Source: Nemopilema nomurai (Eukaryota; Cnidaria; Scyphozoa; Rhizostomeae; Rhizostomatidae). Taken from it: a DNA stretch of 64,000 nucleotides. The notes beneath the pieces were generated by a model that saw nothing but the letters and a program-made list of their open reading frames with translations, did no database searches and was not told the DNA's origin. Positions 25,969 to 38,243 of the stretch are shown here, in pieces. The position numbers and the translations under genes were made by a program. Where the stretch lies: the NCBI GenBank assembly GCA_003864495.1, contig ML133437.1:558001-622000 (forward strand), read 5' to 3'. Positions within the stretch are counted from its first letter, which is position 1. Every line of letters begins with the position of its first letter.

Positions 25969-26268
25969 CATAGGCGCCGACTTTTATTTTTCCCAGGGGG
26001 GGCTCAAAATTTAAATTTTAAAAAATTAAAAAAAGTTAAAAGGTAGAGAAATTACCTGTCGCTTTAATAACGTAATACAACATATGTAGTATGTATAATA
26101 ACAAAACAAAAAATTTTAATAAAGCAGATATAACATCATGGTCTACAGTATCATCAGTTCAATTCTTTGATTGATTTAAAACGAAGTTCCCAGGGGGGGC
26201 TGAGCTCCCCCATAGCAATTCCCAGGGGGGGCTCGAGCCCCCAAGCCCCCACGTAGTCGGCGCCTATG
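25969..26268. mobile_element. Non-autonomous hAT-type MITE with 8-bp target duplication
   Basis: Exactly 300 bp bounded by CATAGGCGCCGACT and its inverse AGTCGGCGCCTATG. The bases outside are identical direct repeats, ACTGAAAC at 25961-25968 and 26269-26276: an 8-bp target site duplication, diagnostic of the hAT superfamily. Inside, three copies of CCCAGGGGGGGCT and an AT-rich centre; no transposase ORF. Intact ends and duplication suggest a fairly recent insertion. Confidence 0.92.
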
Positions 26269-26276
26269 ACTGAAAC

Positions 26277-29200
26277 TATATTCAGTAATTCACTTTGGAG
26301 TCTTTTAGTGACTGCTGTGTAGTATAACGAGTGACAAATTGGCAAATCAATGAAAGATTTTCCCTTTCTCCCTATCTCATACATAGAAGTTTCCATAATA
26401 CACAGTCCAAGAAGCATAGTCCAGGAAGTGAGTCGCCGACTCCGCAGTGATTTAATCATTCTCATGAATGCAAGAAAGCAAATTCTTTACAAATTTATGC
26501 ACAAACTGCAGGTTGAAGCTACTTTGATTAGGGTTTTGAAATAAAGTTTAAAACTACGGATTTTAAGAGAGGTCACTCTTCGGTACTGAAATGACGACAG
26601 ACTCTACTTGCCTCTGTAATGAAGAATCGTCCCGATGGCTTCATCATTACAATTGCCTTTTATAATGATGGTCTCAGCAACCATATTTAACAGATTATCT
26701 CAACAGAAATCGCGGTAAGTCCTAAAATTCATTGAACAAATCTTTAACCTTAGAACCTGACCTTAGAACATGTCTTTACCTGACTTAGTTGCCTGCTGGC
26801 CGGGAAGCAGAGGGGTGGGGCTGCCCCACTTGCTGATCAAATCCAAGGGGTGCCAAAGTAAGTGTTGGGGCGAAACAGATTGAGATTGAGCAAAGTCAAT
26901 ACATACTTCAGGCGTTAGTACTTTATGTTTCATCAACTATAAACTTGATATCAGTGAAAGGAAAGGCTGTGGGTGAACCTGAGTAAATTTGGGTAAACAC
27001 TAACAAAAAACACACATTTATAAAAGCAGGGATGATTACCCACAAACGTTTTTTCGTTAAATGCAGACCAAAAAGAGTAACACGCAGGAAATAAGACAGT
27101 TATGAACACTGCGTTGGAATCAATGAGAATATTTTCGAAATGGATAAGGTTTCTCTTACCAACTTTGACTCACTTTCCAATGGTCACCATAGAACCATTC
27201 AAGATCTCAGGAAAATTGAATAGTTTCTGTACAAAGTACAGTAAATATCAGATCGATGTCTTTCCAAACTCCTGTAATGTAATAGCGAAAAATAAATAGT
27301 AATATCATAAAGAATAATAATTAATATGTGATGAATAGAAAGCGAACTTAATAGCTACCTGACTGTCATCCTGTTTGTTGCCTTGCAGCTACTTCCCATG
27401 TACCATCTCATTAGCATACTTGACTTTACTGAATGTTTATGCAGTTGCATTTGCCATTCATAGGATCTCACATTTGCGATTAATAATGATCCAAAAGCGC
27501 TACGAAAGTCTTTTTGAAGATGGCGTTGGAAAGAGGTTTGTATGTTCATAGGGAAAACAAGGTCATTTACAGCTCTCCCGAACTTGAAAAGCTCTTTCAC
27601 CATGGAAAATTGTAGAATGGCTTGCTTGAACAAGAAGCCTGTCATGGAAATTCAGCTTGAGCTGTTTGTTTGTACCCATAATCATACCTTCGAAAAAGGA
27701 TTTTATTGTCTTTTGATACCCTTATGGCACTACACTTTTTGTTGAATGATATTTGTATCCCCTGTAAAAATTGGCGCTTTGCAAAGTAGGTTCTAATAAT
27801 GTTAGCTTAATCTATTATATTCTTTCTAGTCATTTTTAAACGTAGATTTTCAAATATCTAGAATCAATTTAAAAGAAGATGTGTCACATTGAACTATGCA
27901 AAGGTATTTAACGGTTTTAATCCAACTCTAATGGATGGAATGCTTTCCATTAATCATTGTCAAAATTACTAAGAAACTCCCAATTAGAGACAGGTGAGCC
28001 ACAATATAAAATACACGAATTTCATACCCTACCATACAGATGTAGCCAAAAAGAGAACTCTTTCTTTACAAATTTTCAAGGAAAATCTTGAAATTTAGAT
28101 TGTTTAAATGCTCGTGTTATGTTTGTAAGAACTACGTATTCAACGTTGGTTATACTTAACGTATACACGATCTTAAGATTAAGCATGATGTTTTAGTACA
28201 GGATGAAAAGAAGTTGTTAGCGAGGGCTTCCACGACACCAAAAAGGTCTTCAATGGTGCCTCTCTGCTATGTTCTAGAGTATCTTATCCAATGGTTACTC
28301 AGTTTTTCAATTTGCAGCTAATCAGTAAGCATTCTCCTATGCCTAATTACAGCGACCTCTGTTATTTAGACCACAGATGCTTTTCCAAATAACAGGAAGC
28401 ACTTAGGCAATTTACTAGCTAGACCCATGCCAGTTCGTTGAAATTATCCGATATATACAATATCTGATATCATGGACTATCACCTTATAAAAGTGAGGGC
28501 ATCATTCTTGTTTCTTGGTGGTGTCGCAATTTGTAATTGAAGTGATTGGCTTGATCTAAAGAATAGTTTCCTGACTAAGATAAATAATGTTAATGGCTAT
28601 GAAAAATTAAGAAATAATAATTTTAATTTTAAAGCAAAAATCTATTCAGAGGAAGCTAATTCCTATTTTTTACAGCCATTATTACATTGAGCTTGTAGCT
28701 AGCTTTGGATCCAGCCATTGCGAGAGTAATTGAAGTAGAAGAGTCTTTCATAAAACTGTTTTAGTCAGCGGAAACAGTGTGTTACCTAAGAGAAGCATAT
28801 TTAAAGTAAAGGGAAGGAGGCACATGCCTAAAATGGTATTATCATTCAGTGTCTCATGTCTCAGAATTTGGGAACAATTTGCGGCAGTGAGCAGTTGTAA
28901 AGGAGTACATATTATGTAGCTTTAGCTTCTTGTATTTCAAGACAACGGTTTTGCTTTAAGGTAGACAGAGAGTTACCATTGTCGCGACTACTTAACAACA
29001 TGCGTGGACAGATCTAGCTTCTAGGACTTCATAGAATGGGCTATAAAATGCTTCATTGCTGAAAAAGGAAGTATTTGAATTAGGTTGCTCCTTTTGCGGT
29101 TTAACCTATTAGCTTAAGCGTGGCTTGAGGACCAATCTTATCATTTCACTAACGACAGTTCTACACTGTGGTTTTGCAAAACTCTTTAATGGATGATGAC

Positions 29201-29940
29201 TCAAAAGGACGAATCCTAAAAAAGACAAGTCTGGAAGTTGGCTTCCATTTCCAAGTCAGACAATTGTTAGAAAACAATTATGCTATCATCGGATTCGAAA
29301 CAGGGTATAGGATGAAGCCCTCTTATTGCATGAATTGTGTGAACTGACATCTGTGGCACCTTTATCCAACACCAATAATTTTGATCACAAATTTAGCTTT
29401 CGTCCAAATCATTGCTTTATAAATTTGGAACCATATGCACGAACCACTGCATCTATCACATATGGTCGCAAAGTTGTATCCTGGCTGGCTATTGGCTGAA
29501 CTTCTTAGCGACGATGTTTGCACTGAGAACTAAAACAGTTCTCCATGTATGGATCCAGGATCACTTGACTTAAATAGTGCCGAGAAGTCGTGCAACTACT
29601 TCATCATTTCATAACTGAACTTCAATGGAAACTTTCTAAGTACCCCTGAAGGCCCCTAAAGGCCACAACAGGTAGCTTCAAACAACTTCCTGCAAAAGTT
29701 TTTGTTCTTGATGCATATTTTGCATAAGGGAGAGATCCATCAATATAAGTCGAAGTAATGGCATTTATAAAATATCATTCGATCAAAAATTATCGTGGAA
29801 TGATTGCCAACTTATTTAAATTAAAACACTTACATTAATTTCTCACGTAAACAATCTTTTTATTTCCCTTCCCTCTCAATTCAATAATTAAAAATTAGTA
29901 AATTTATTGAGAATTTACTTAAACATTGGGTTTTTCTGGC
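26277..29940. other. Long AT-rich stretch without a recognised gene
   Basis: Only short ORFs (the longest 96 codons, minus strand, 27355-27645) with no family resemblance and no paired splice sites. I see no satellite, TIR element or RNA gene in it. It may be old transposon sequence beyond recognition. Confidence 0.5.
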
Positions 29941-30127
29941 CGTCGTCAGTGACTGCCCTATAATGGGGCGGAGGGAGAATCCGTTCTCCCAAGTCCAAAA
30001 ACATAGAATTAGTCATTGTTTTTGTTCAAGAATGCACATCAGACACTTAGTTGAACGTTTCTTGAAAATTTGAGTGAATTCTAGGGCGTTTACTGGGCGT
30101 CGTCACTCACTGCCCTATAATGGGGCA
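29941..30127 (+). mobile_element. Dispersed repeat, copy B (partial)
   Basis: Matches the first ~190 bp of copy C: CTGCCCTATAATGGGGCGG at each end enclosing the segment with CCAAGTCCAAAAACATAG and GTTTACTGGGCGTCGTC. The ~50 bases that follow (30128-30182) recur inverted at about 37655-37701, immediately before copy C, so the family includes a second module that has been inverted relative to this one. Confidence 0.8.
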
Positions 30128-30182
30128 GGAATGAAACGTCCCTGATTTAGGGATTTATCCACCCAACGAAAACCTCGTTTAA

Positions 30183-30744
30183 ATAGAAAATGCAGTCAAT
30201 ATGAGGCCACTCTGTTGATGCTGTAGGCCTAGCAATGGCACGGAATCGACCCTCCTTCGTACTTTTCTCGTGATCTGGCAGATGGAAGGATAGAGAAATA
30301 TTGCCAGTGGGCCAGAGCTTGGTTCTTTCTATTCTGTTGCATTCTCTCGGTAACAGGGAACCCAGTGGACAGCCTCTACATGCAAAGGTTCAACTGCAAC
30401 TTTTGTTTTGCACCTTCGCGTTCAAGAACTAGTAGTCCCATATACAGTACCTTCGATAAAGGCCCAAAGTTATCTTCTCGACGAAGGCCGAGGCCAAAAA
30501 AGGCAGCTGAAAGTTCACTGGGACCGGGGCATCAGCAACCCTGTCACTGGAATTGCGAATTTTTTTATTTTACACAAAACCCGTAAACAAAATTGGCGTA
30601 AATAGAGGGTGGTCAGTGGGGCAAAAAACCTAAATAGAAAGCTAAACAGTTATTTTTCTTAGTTTGATAGATGAACTTTATTTAAAGAGAGGAAAAACCT
30701 GGTTAGCCTAACAACTAATCTTCCCGGTTCCTCATACCTATACC
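30183..30744. other. Open but unrecognised segment
   Basis: Moderately G+C-rich with two overlapping plus-strand reading frames (30365-30586 and 30408-30605). Neither resembles a family I know, and no splice sites pair with them. Possibly a decayed element or gene. Confidence 0.3.
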
Positions 30745-31122
30745 ACACGCTTTTTATAAGGAACCACTTTATAAGGAACCTACATGTAGAAGGCCGAAAT
30801 ATATAAAAAACGAAATCCCTAAGGAACTTTTCGATTTGAAAATTGTTTATAACTGCAAGCATCAAGGGCTAAAAGCCCGTTCCATTAATTTGCAGCCAAT
30901 ACTCGCATAGATTGTTTGCTATTTGTGTGTCAAGTGCTTTATGGAGTAGTTTCCGCATATTCTATCTCGCCCCTCTCTATTAAGTGTTACGGCTTATTGA
31001 TGTGCAGTGAAAATTAAGGAACTTTTAAGAAACTTTGTTACTAAAATCTGATGACTTGAGGTCTACCAATAAGGAACTTTTGGAACTAGGCCTTGTGGTA
31101 GGTTCCTTATAAAAAAGCGTGT
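30745..31122. mobile_element. Short TIR element (MITE-like), ~378 bp
   Basis: Ends are ACACGCTTTTTATAAGGAACC (21 bases, last base dropped in the shortest match) and its inverse GGTTCCTTATAAAAAAGCGTGT minus its outer ends, differing by one T in the run. AAGGAAC recurs internally several times. No ORF and no convincing target duplication, so the superfamily is not assigned. Confidence 0.65.
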
Positions 31123-32133
31123 TCTTCAGCTGTTCTGATTTGTAGTTGCCTTTAATCAGGCACCAGTGTGTTGAATCAATGTACCTTGCACCAGAGATAT
31201 CTGTATCAAATGACAATTTCCCATTGTTTTTCTATTCTTTATTGGCACATATTCCATTTTAGCTTTATATTGCCAAAATAAGTGACACTTTTTTGACTAG
31301 ACTGTAAATAGGAAGCAGGGGTGGTGCGTAGCGCTGCCGGAGTGGTATTACTTTCCCAAATAAAACAACATGGAGTTTTTGGCCACACCTTTCTTTTAAA
31401 TAGGAAATGCTCTTATAATGACTTTTAGATACAAAGCTCATTGCAAATGCAGAATGGTGCAATTTTTCATTGCTTTCAAGAACAGTGCACAATAAATAAA
31501 AAACACACCTGAAAGAAAATTCATGCCTCAGAAAAGAGGTATTAGACTAATAACAGCAATATCTTCAAAGGCCGCCCCTAATAGGAAGGGTATCAAATAT
31601 CTGCATAATATTTCTACAATGAACTAGCAGCAGTAAAGAAATTTGGTGATTAGTTTGGGAACAGAAAGCAAAATTCCCAGAACCAACTTTTTGGTGGATA
31701 TTTTTCAATATATCTCTTTTTTTGATTAACCCAAATTCTTTGCAGGTTGTGCTAATAGCTAAAGCATATCCCTGTATCCCAACTATAACAAACTGAACAC
31801 ACAAATTAAAAAAACCTACCAATATTATGAACCATTGCATGCATTGTGTATTGAACCATTGTGTATTTTAGAAACGTAGCAAAAAAGACTCAGTAGAAGG
31901 TTGAAAGAGCCTATGAATTTCTTGTTATCTTTGTTGTCCCCTTTTGCTGTTTCTCATCAAATTTTCACAATTATTTTGATTAAAATTTCCTTACAAAATA
32001 ATCAGAAAAAGATCTTTCCCTATACAGACTACTCCATTCCTGCATTCTTTAATGAATAATTGAACACTTAACTTCAAGAATAATTATGCACAATGGTATA
32101 AAATGGATACATTTGTTTTTAGTATTGATTAGA
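31123..32133. other. Spacer without a recognised gene
   Basis: AT-rich; two minus-strand ORFs (31265-31492, 31565-31840) lack family resemblance. Nothing else seen. Confidence 0.4.
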
Positions 32134-35100
32134 GCAAATTTTCTTATGGAAAATCATTGTGAAGAAATATGGCTCTTTCATGTTAAGCGAAGAAGGGGAC
32201 ATGTTCCAAATTCAGGTACTGAAATGCCCAGTCTAAGTAAAACACTGAAATGGAAAAAAACTGGTACCTTTTTCTTTGCCACGTTTTCAAAGCATATTCT
32301 CTTTTGGTTATTCATCAATGTCTAATGAAGATCAGTGTGGTTTGTGGGATGTTATGGCGATTGGGCGACATGTGCCAAATTTTGGTACTGGAATGCCCAG
32401 TCTAAGTAAAACACTGAAATGGAAGAAAACTGCATTTTTGTTTGCCACGTTTTCAAAGCATATTCTCTTTTGGTTATTCATCGATGTCTAATAAAGATCA
32501 GTGTGGTTTGTGGGAAGTTATGGCGATTGGGCAACATGTGCCAAATTTTGGTACTGGAATGCCCAGTCCAAGTAAAACACTGAAATGGAAGAAAACTGGC
32601 ACCTTTTTGTTTGCCACGTTTTCAAAGCATATTCTCTTCTGGTTATTCATCGATGTCTAATAATGATCAGTGTGGTTTGTGGGAAGTTATGGCGATTGGG
32701 CAACATGTGCCAAATTTTGGTACTGGAATGCCCAGTCTAAGTAAAACATGAAATGGAAGAAAACTGCACCTTTTTGTTTGCCACGTTTTCAAATCATACT
32801 CTTTTTGGTTATTCATCGATGTCTAATGAAGATCAGTGTGGTTTGTGGGATGTTATGGCGATTGGGCAACATGTGCCAAATTTGGTACTGGAATGCCCAG
32901 TCTAAGTAAAACACTGAAATGGAAGAAAACTGGCACCTTTTTGTTTGCCACGTTTTCAAAGCATATTCTCTGGTTATTCATCGATGTCTAATGAAGATCA
33001 GTGTGGTTTGTGGGATGTTATGGCGATTGGGCACATGTGCCAAATTTTGGTACTGGAATGCCCAGTCCAAGTAAAACACTGAAATGGAAGAAAACTGGCA
33101 CCTTTTTGTTTGCCACGTTTTCAAAGCATATTTTTTTGGTTATTCATCGATGTCTAATAAGATCAGTGTGGTTTGTGGGATGTTATGGCGATTGGGCAAC
33201 ATGTGCCAAATTTTGGTACTGGAATGCCCAGTCTAAGTAAAACACTGAAATGGAAGAAAACTGGCACCTTTTTGTTTGCCACGTTTTCAAAGCATATTCT
33301 CTCTGGTTATTCATCGATGTCTAATAATGATCAGTGTGGTTTGTGGGAAGTTATGGCGATTGGGCAACATGTGCCAAATTTTGGTACTGGAATGCCCAGT
33401 CTAAGTAAAACACTGAAATGGAAGAAATGCATTTTTGTTTGCCACGTTTTCAAAGCATATTCTTTTTGGTTATTCATCGATGTCTAATAAAGATCAGTGT
33501 GGTTTGTGGGAAGTTATGGCGATTGGGCAACATGTGCCAAATTTTGGTACTGGAATGCCCAGTCTAAGTAAAACACTGAAATGGAAGAATATTGTTTTGA
33601 AAGCATTGAATGTTAAGCTATCTAAAAGCAAAGATATGAAGTTATTATATGCAATAATCTTGTACCATGTCATTTTCAGTTACATTGTTTCACCTCAAAG
33701 AGAATTCATGCTGAGATATAAGGAAGCCAATGTTATGGAAGTTAAGGAGGAATGTGATTCTTAATATTGTTCGATATTGAGGTTTTAGTAGGACAAGAAA
33801 CACTGTTTCTTTTTTAGGATCTTTTTACGTTTATTTTCTTTCCTTCGAAATAGTTGAAGCCCTAAAATACAGAAAAAATCTCAAATTAGAGCAGATGTCA
33901 AATAAAATGCCTATCGTTACGTCTTTTTTATGAATTACTTTGCTTCGTTAATCGGTTTCTTGCTTCTCTCTCCAATTGGCAACCTAAGCTCATTTTGGAA
34001 ATTTTAGGTACATTGCGGATAATTTCCAAGGGAACCCCAAATGCGTATAGGACATTGGCGCAGGAAAGGCTGGGAATATTACAACCGGGTTTATCACTAT
34101 CATTTCAGAGCTATTCGGGTAGTTCCCTCTGAATAAAGCCACAATAATCTAGAAAGCAACCCTTGAGCCTTCAGAACTTGCTACGTAGGTGATTCCAGTA
34201 CAGATTACTCTACTTATTCCAATATTTTCGAGTTTCCCATTTTTTCAGGTCTTCGCCAGTCTAGAATTTATTAACATTGCGTTTCTTATACAAGGGATTG
34301 CGGGATATTACTGTACAAAACTTTTTCAGTGCTTCACATAAACTTGGACATTGCCGAATCTAAATTTAAAACTTCCATTTCAGTGTTTTACTTAGACTGG
34401 GCATTCCAGTACCAAAATTTGGCACATTTCGCCCAATTGCCATAACATCTCACAAACCACACTGATCTTCATTAGACATCGATGAATAACCAAAAGAGAA
34501 TATGCTTTGAAAACATGGCAGACAAAAAGGTGCAAGTTTTCGGCCATTTCAGTGTTTTACTTAGACTGGGCATTCCAGTACCAAAATTTGGCACATTTCG
34601 CCCAATCGCCATAACATCCCACAAACCACACTGATCTTCGTTAGACATCGATGTATGACCAAAAGAGAATATGCTTTGAAAACGTGGCAAACAAAAAGGT
34701 GCCAGTTTTCTTCCATTTCAGTGTTTTACTTAGACTGGGCATTCCAGTACCAAAATTTGGCACATGTTGCCCAATCGCCATAACATCCCACAAACCACAC
34801 TGATCTTCGTTAGACATCGCTGAATGACCAAAAGAGAGTATGATTTGAAAACGTGGCAAACAAAAAGGTGCAAGTTTTCTTCCATTTCAGTGTTTTACTT
34901 AGACTGGGCATTCCAGTACCAAAATTTGGCACATTTCGCCCAATCGCCATAACATCCCACAAACCACACTGATCTTCATTAGACATTGATGAATAACCAG
35001 AAGAGAATATGCTTTGAAAACGTGGCAAACAAAAAGGTGCCAGTTTTCTTCCATTTCAGTGTTTTACTTAGACTGGGCATTCCAGTACCAAAATTTGGCA

Positions 35101-35832
35101 CATTTCGCCCAATCGCCATAACATCCGACAAACCACACTGATCTTCGTTAGACATCGATGTATGACCAAAAGAGAGTATGATTTAAAAACGTGGCAAACA
35201 AAAAGGTGCCAGTTTTCTTCCATTTCAGTGTGTTACTTAGACTGGGCATTTCAGTACCAAAATTTGGCACATGTTGCCCAATCGCCATAACATCCCACAA
35301 ACCACACTGATCTTCATTAGACATCGATGAATAACCAAAAGAGAATATGCTTTTTAAAAGCACCAAACAAAAAGGTGCCAGTTTTCTTCCATTTCAGTGT
35401 TTTACTTAGACTGGGCAATCCAGTACCAAAATTTGGCATATGTTGCCCAATCGCCATAACATCCCACAAACCACACTGATCTTCGTTAGACATCACTGAA
35501 TGACCAAAAGAGAGTATGATTTGAAAACATGACAAACAAAAAGGTGCAAGTTTTCTTCCATTTCAGGGTTTTACTTAGACTGGGCATTCCAGTACCAAAA
35601 TTTGGCACATTTCGCCCAATCGCCATAACATCCCACAAACCACACTGATCTTCATTAGACATCAATGAATAACCAAAAGAGAATATGCTTTGAAAAAGTA
35701 ACAAACAAAAATCTTTTGTTTCAGTGTTTTACTTAGACTGGGCATTGCAGTTCCTCATTTTGGCACATGTCGTCCACTTGCCATAACACCCTTCAAATAA
35801 CACTGTTCTTCAATAACCAAAAGAAAATTTGC
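32134..35832. mobile_element. Foldback-like element: inverted arms of 169-bp tandem repeats
   Basis: Left arm 32134-33588 (plus orientation) and right arm 34372-35832 (inverted) consist of about 8-9 head-to-tail copies each of the same 169-bp monomer (landmark GCCCAGTCTAAGTAAAACAC). They flank a 783-bp unique middle. Both arms stop at the same monomer position on the inside (CTGAAATGGAAG), and both end outside in a diverged monomer finishing in AAGAAAATTTGC or its inverse. This architecture, long terminal inverted repeats made of tandem units, is that of foldback/Galileo-type elements. Repeated ~72-codon ORFs within the monomers are by-products. The middle shows no recognisable transposase and I find no target duplication, so it is probably non-autonomous. 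Arms are 90-97% alike by eye. Confidence 0.8.
33589..34371. other. Unique middle domain of the foldback-like element
   Basis: 783 bp between the arms. It has no ORF longer than about 60 codons outside the arm sequence and no family resemblance. It would form the loop if the arms paired. Confidence 0.5.
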
Positions 35833-37654
35833 ATTGAAAAAGTAAGAAGACAGGATATGTAAATTAAATGAATTTTTAAGCTAAGATTATAATGAGTTCA
35901 AATAAGTCACAGGCCAGTTTTTTTTCAGATTAGTCTTTTATTCTAGTTTCACAAAAATGTGCTCATATATTCAGCTGAAAATACTATATCCTAAAGAACT
36001 AACATATGATGCCATGCAAATGCCATTAACTTTTTTCTCTGCTCCAATGTAATTTCATTTAGCTTTTAGCTCTTTTTATCTCCCTCACCACTTAAAAAAG
36101 TTGTTTAGTTCTGCCGCCCCTACCAATTTTATTACTTAAATTTGAAAAGTTAGAAACAAAATTAAATAGTGCCTAGGTTTTATGGAAGTTGAATAGAATT
36201 TACTTTTGACAATTTCCTGAACTAAAAATTCATCACTTTGAAAAACAGGGTTCTGAAATGGCTTGTTTTTCATGACGTCAATTAACAGACTTGGCTATCT
36301 CTTAAAAGTCTGTTCATGCACCCACTTTCTTCTGGAACCACCAAGTTATAATTTGCTTCTGAGAAACAAAAGGGTAATTCTAAGTTTAAATACACGAATT
36401 TTTTCTAAATAGGTTTTGTGCTCTTAAGGCGCCTTGAATAGTATTCTTCAAATAGTTTGGAGCGTACATCCACCATGTATTTAGGGCTTTTTGGCAGAAT
36501 ATGGAAACAGAAAGCAAACCCTTTAGTAGGATCGTTTTGATAGCTGATAATCATCAACAACAAATTGTATGGTATTATAATCATAAATTTATTGATGTAT
36601 ATTACATATTTGTGTTCATATATTAGTTTTAATTATTAAATTGATAGAGTCATTAAGTTTTTAATGAAAAAGAGTTATAGCTTCCTCATTATTATTTGTA
36701 AAAAAGAGGAAATGAGAGCATCCATCATAATCTCAACTTCTAATCAAAACAAGATTCTTTCAAGTTTTCCTGTAAACATCCGACTTCGGAAATCATCTGA
36801 TTTTGTCTTGTTTGTGAATGCAATAAGCAATGAGCTAAAAATAAACAAATAGATGGAAATATTTATTCAATGCTGTGTCAGGGTGAGTGACCATTATTTG
36901 CCCAATTTAGGTACTAGAATTTCCAGCTATGTGTAACACTGAAAGGGTAAAAAATTGGCTTATTTCTATTTGTTATTTATCAAAGCATCTTAGAGGCAGC
37001 TTATTGGAATAAAAAATGTACTGCAATTCAAATTGTTAATGGAGACCATTTTGTTTAAACCATCACTAGTGCAAAAAATACCAAATTTGCGTTGGACAAC
37101 GAAATTCTTTCTCACCTCTGGAATCAGTACATTCGTGTTCAGGGTATTCCTGCTGGAAACTGACACTTTAGCGTACTTGGATGGAAAGCTTGCAGTTTTC
37201 ACGTATAATGTAGTTTCTAATAACATCTTCCTGGAAAAATCGCACAAGAGCTATAGGATGACGTTTTTAGTCAAAATTTTACTGCTATCGCATACGATAT
37301 TGCTTTCAAGGTGATTTAGAAAAAATTACAGGATTACCACTAGAAAAGGACCTTAAAACAATTCCACCAAAAATATAAAAATACAAGTGGAGAATTCATA
37401 TCCTTAAAAAGGTTTTTCGAAAAAAAATCTTAGGCCGTTGCAACTTACCCAAGGAGGATGCGTTACTTGTATCGCCGCTTCGTCATGGTTAACTGCAGTG
37501 GGATGCACAACATTTTCTTCGTCTGTGTTGATTGTTTCAGTTCATACGAACCACAATTGAGTAACTGAGTGAAAGATTGTTTCGGTGTCTCATTGGCAAA
37601 TGCTGTTAAATGAACAAACTTGGGAATGTCTGGCCTCCTATTGGCACAGGAGAT
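35833..37654. other. AT-rich spacer with one stray 169-bp monomer
   Basis: No gene recognised. Overlapping ORFs on opposite strands at 36990-37314 are unassigned. A decayed monomer of the foldback-arm repeat lies at about 36885-36992. Confidence 0.4.
36885..36992 (+). repeat. Degenerate solo copy of the 169-bp foldback monomer
   Basis: ATTTGCCCAATTTAGGTACT then TTTCCAG, GTAACACTGAAAGGG and ATCAAAGCATCTT follow the monomer order with many substitutions. It shows the repeat existed here before, or outside, the present element. Confidence 0.55.
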
Positions 37655-37715
37655 ATTAAGATACGAGGTTTTCGTTGGGTGGATAAATCCCTAAATCAGG
37701 GATGTTTTATACCTC

Positions 37716-38243
37716 AATGGGGCGGAGGGAGAATCCGTTCTCCCAAGTCCAAAAACATAGAATTAGTCATTGTTTTTGTTCAAGAATGCACATCAGACAC
37801 TTAGTTGAACGTTTCTTGAAAATTTGAGTGAATTCTAGGGCGTTTACTGGGCGTCGTCACTCACTGCCCTATAATGGGGCGGAGGGAGAATCCGCTCTTA
37901 GGCCCTGATGGAAATAAAATTCTTTTCAAGACTTAGTATAGTTCTCTACAATGCTCGCGCGGATGTTTTTGTCGTACGCGCGGAGATTGCCTCGTTTCCA
38001 CTGCAAAAGTCAACGCGTCCGCGGGCCTAAATAAGCTTTCAAATCGCAAAATTGATTTCGAGTTGTTTTCGGATTATTTGTCGAATAACATCACAATTTT
38101 CGCAGACTGACCGTTTTCTTCGCTGTTCTATCTGCTGGTTGTCATAAGAAGGCTGAGTTGTGTTTCAAAAGGCCATTTCCAGGACTGCCCTATATTACGG
38201 CTGGAGAGCTGCCCTATATTACGGCTGCCCTATATTACGGCGC
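37716..38243 (+). mobile_element. Dispersed CpG-rich repeat, copy C (upstream of KDZ-like gene)
   Basis: Nearly identical to copy A over its full length but on the other strand. It ends in the same three CTGCCCTATATTACGGC units, ~305 bp before the ATG at 38548. Relative to the gene downstream, its orientation is the same as copy A relative to the UPF0390-like gene. Confidence 0.85.

Noticed and set aside
32276..33764. Chain of overlapping ~72-codon ORFs in the 169-bp repeats
   Set aside because: 169 is not a multiple of three, so each copy shifts frame; the same peptide recurs because the DNA repeats, not because a gene is present.
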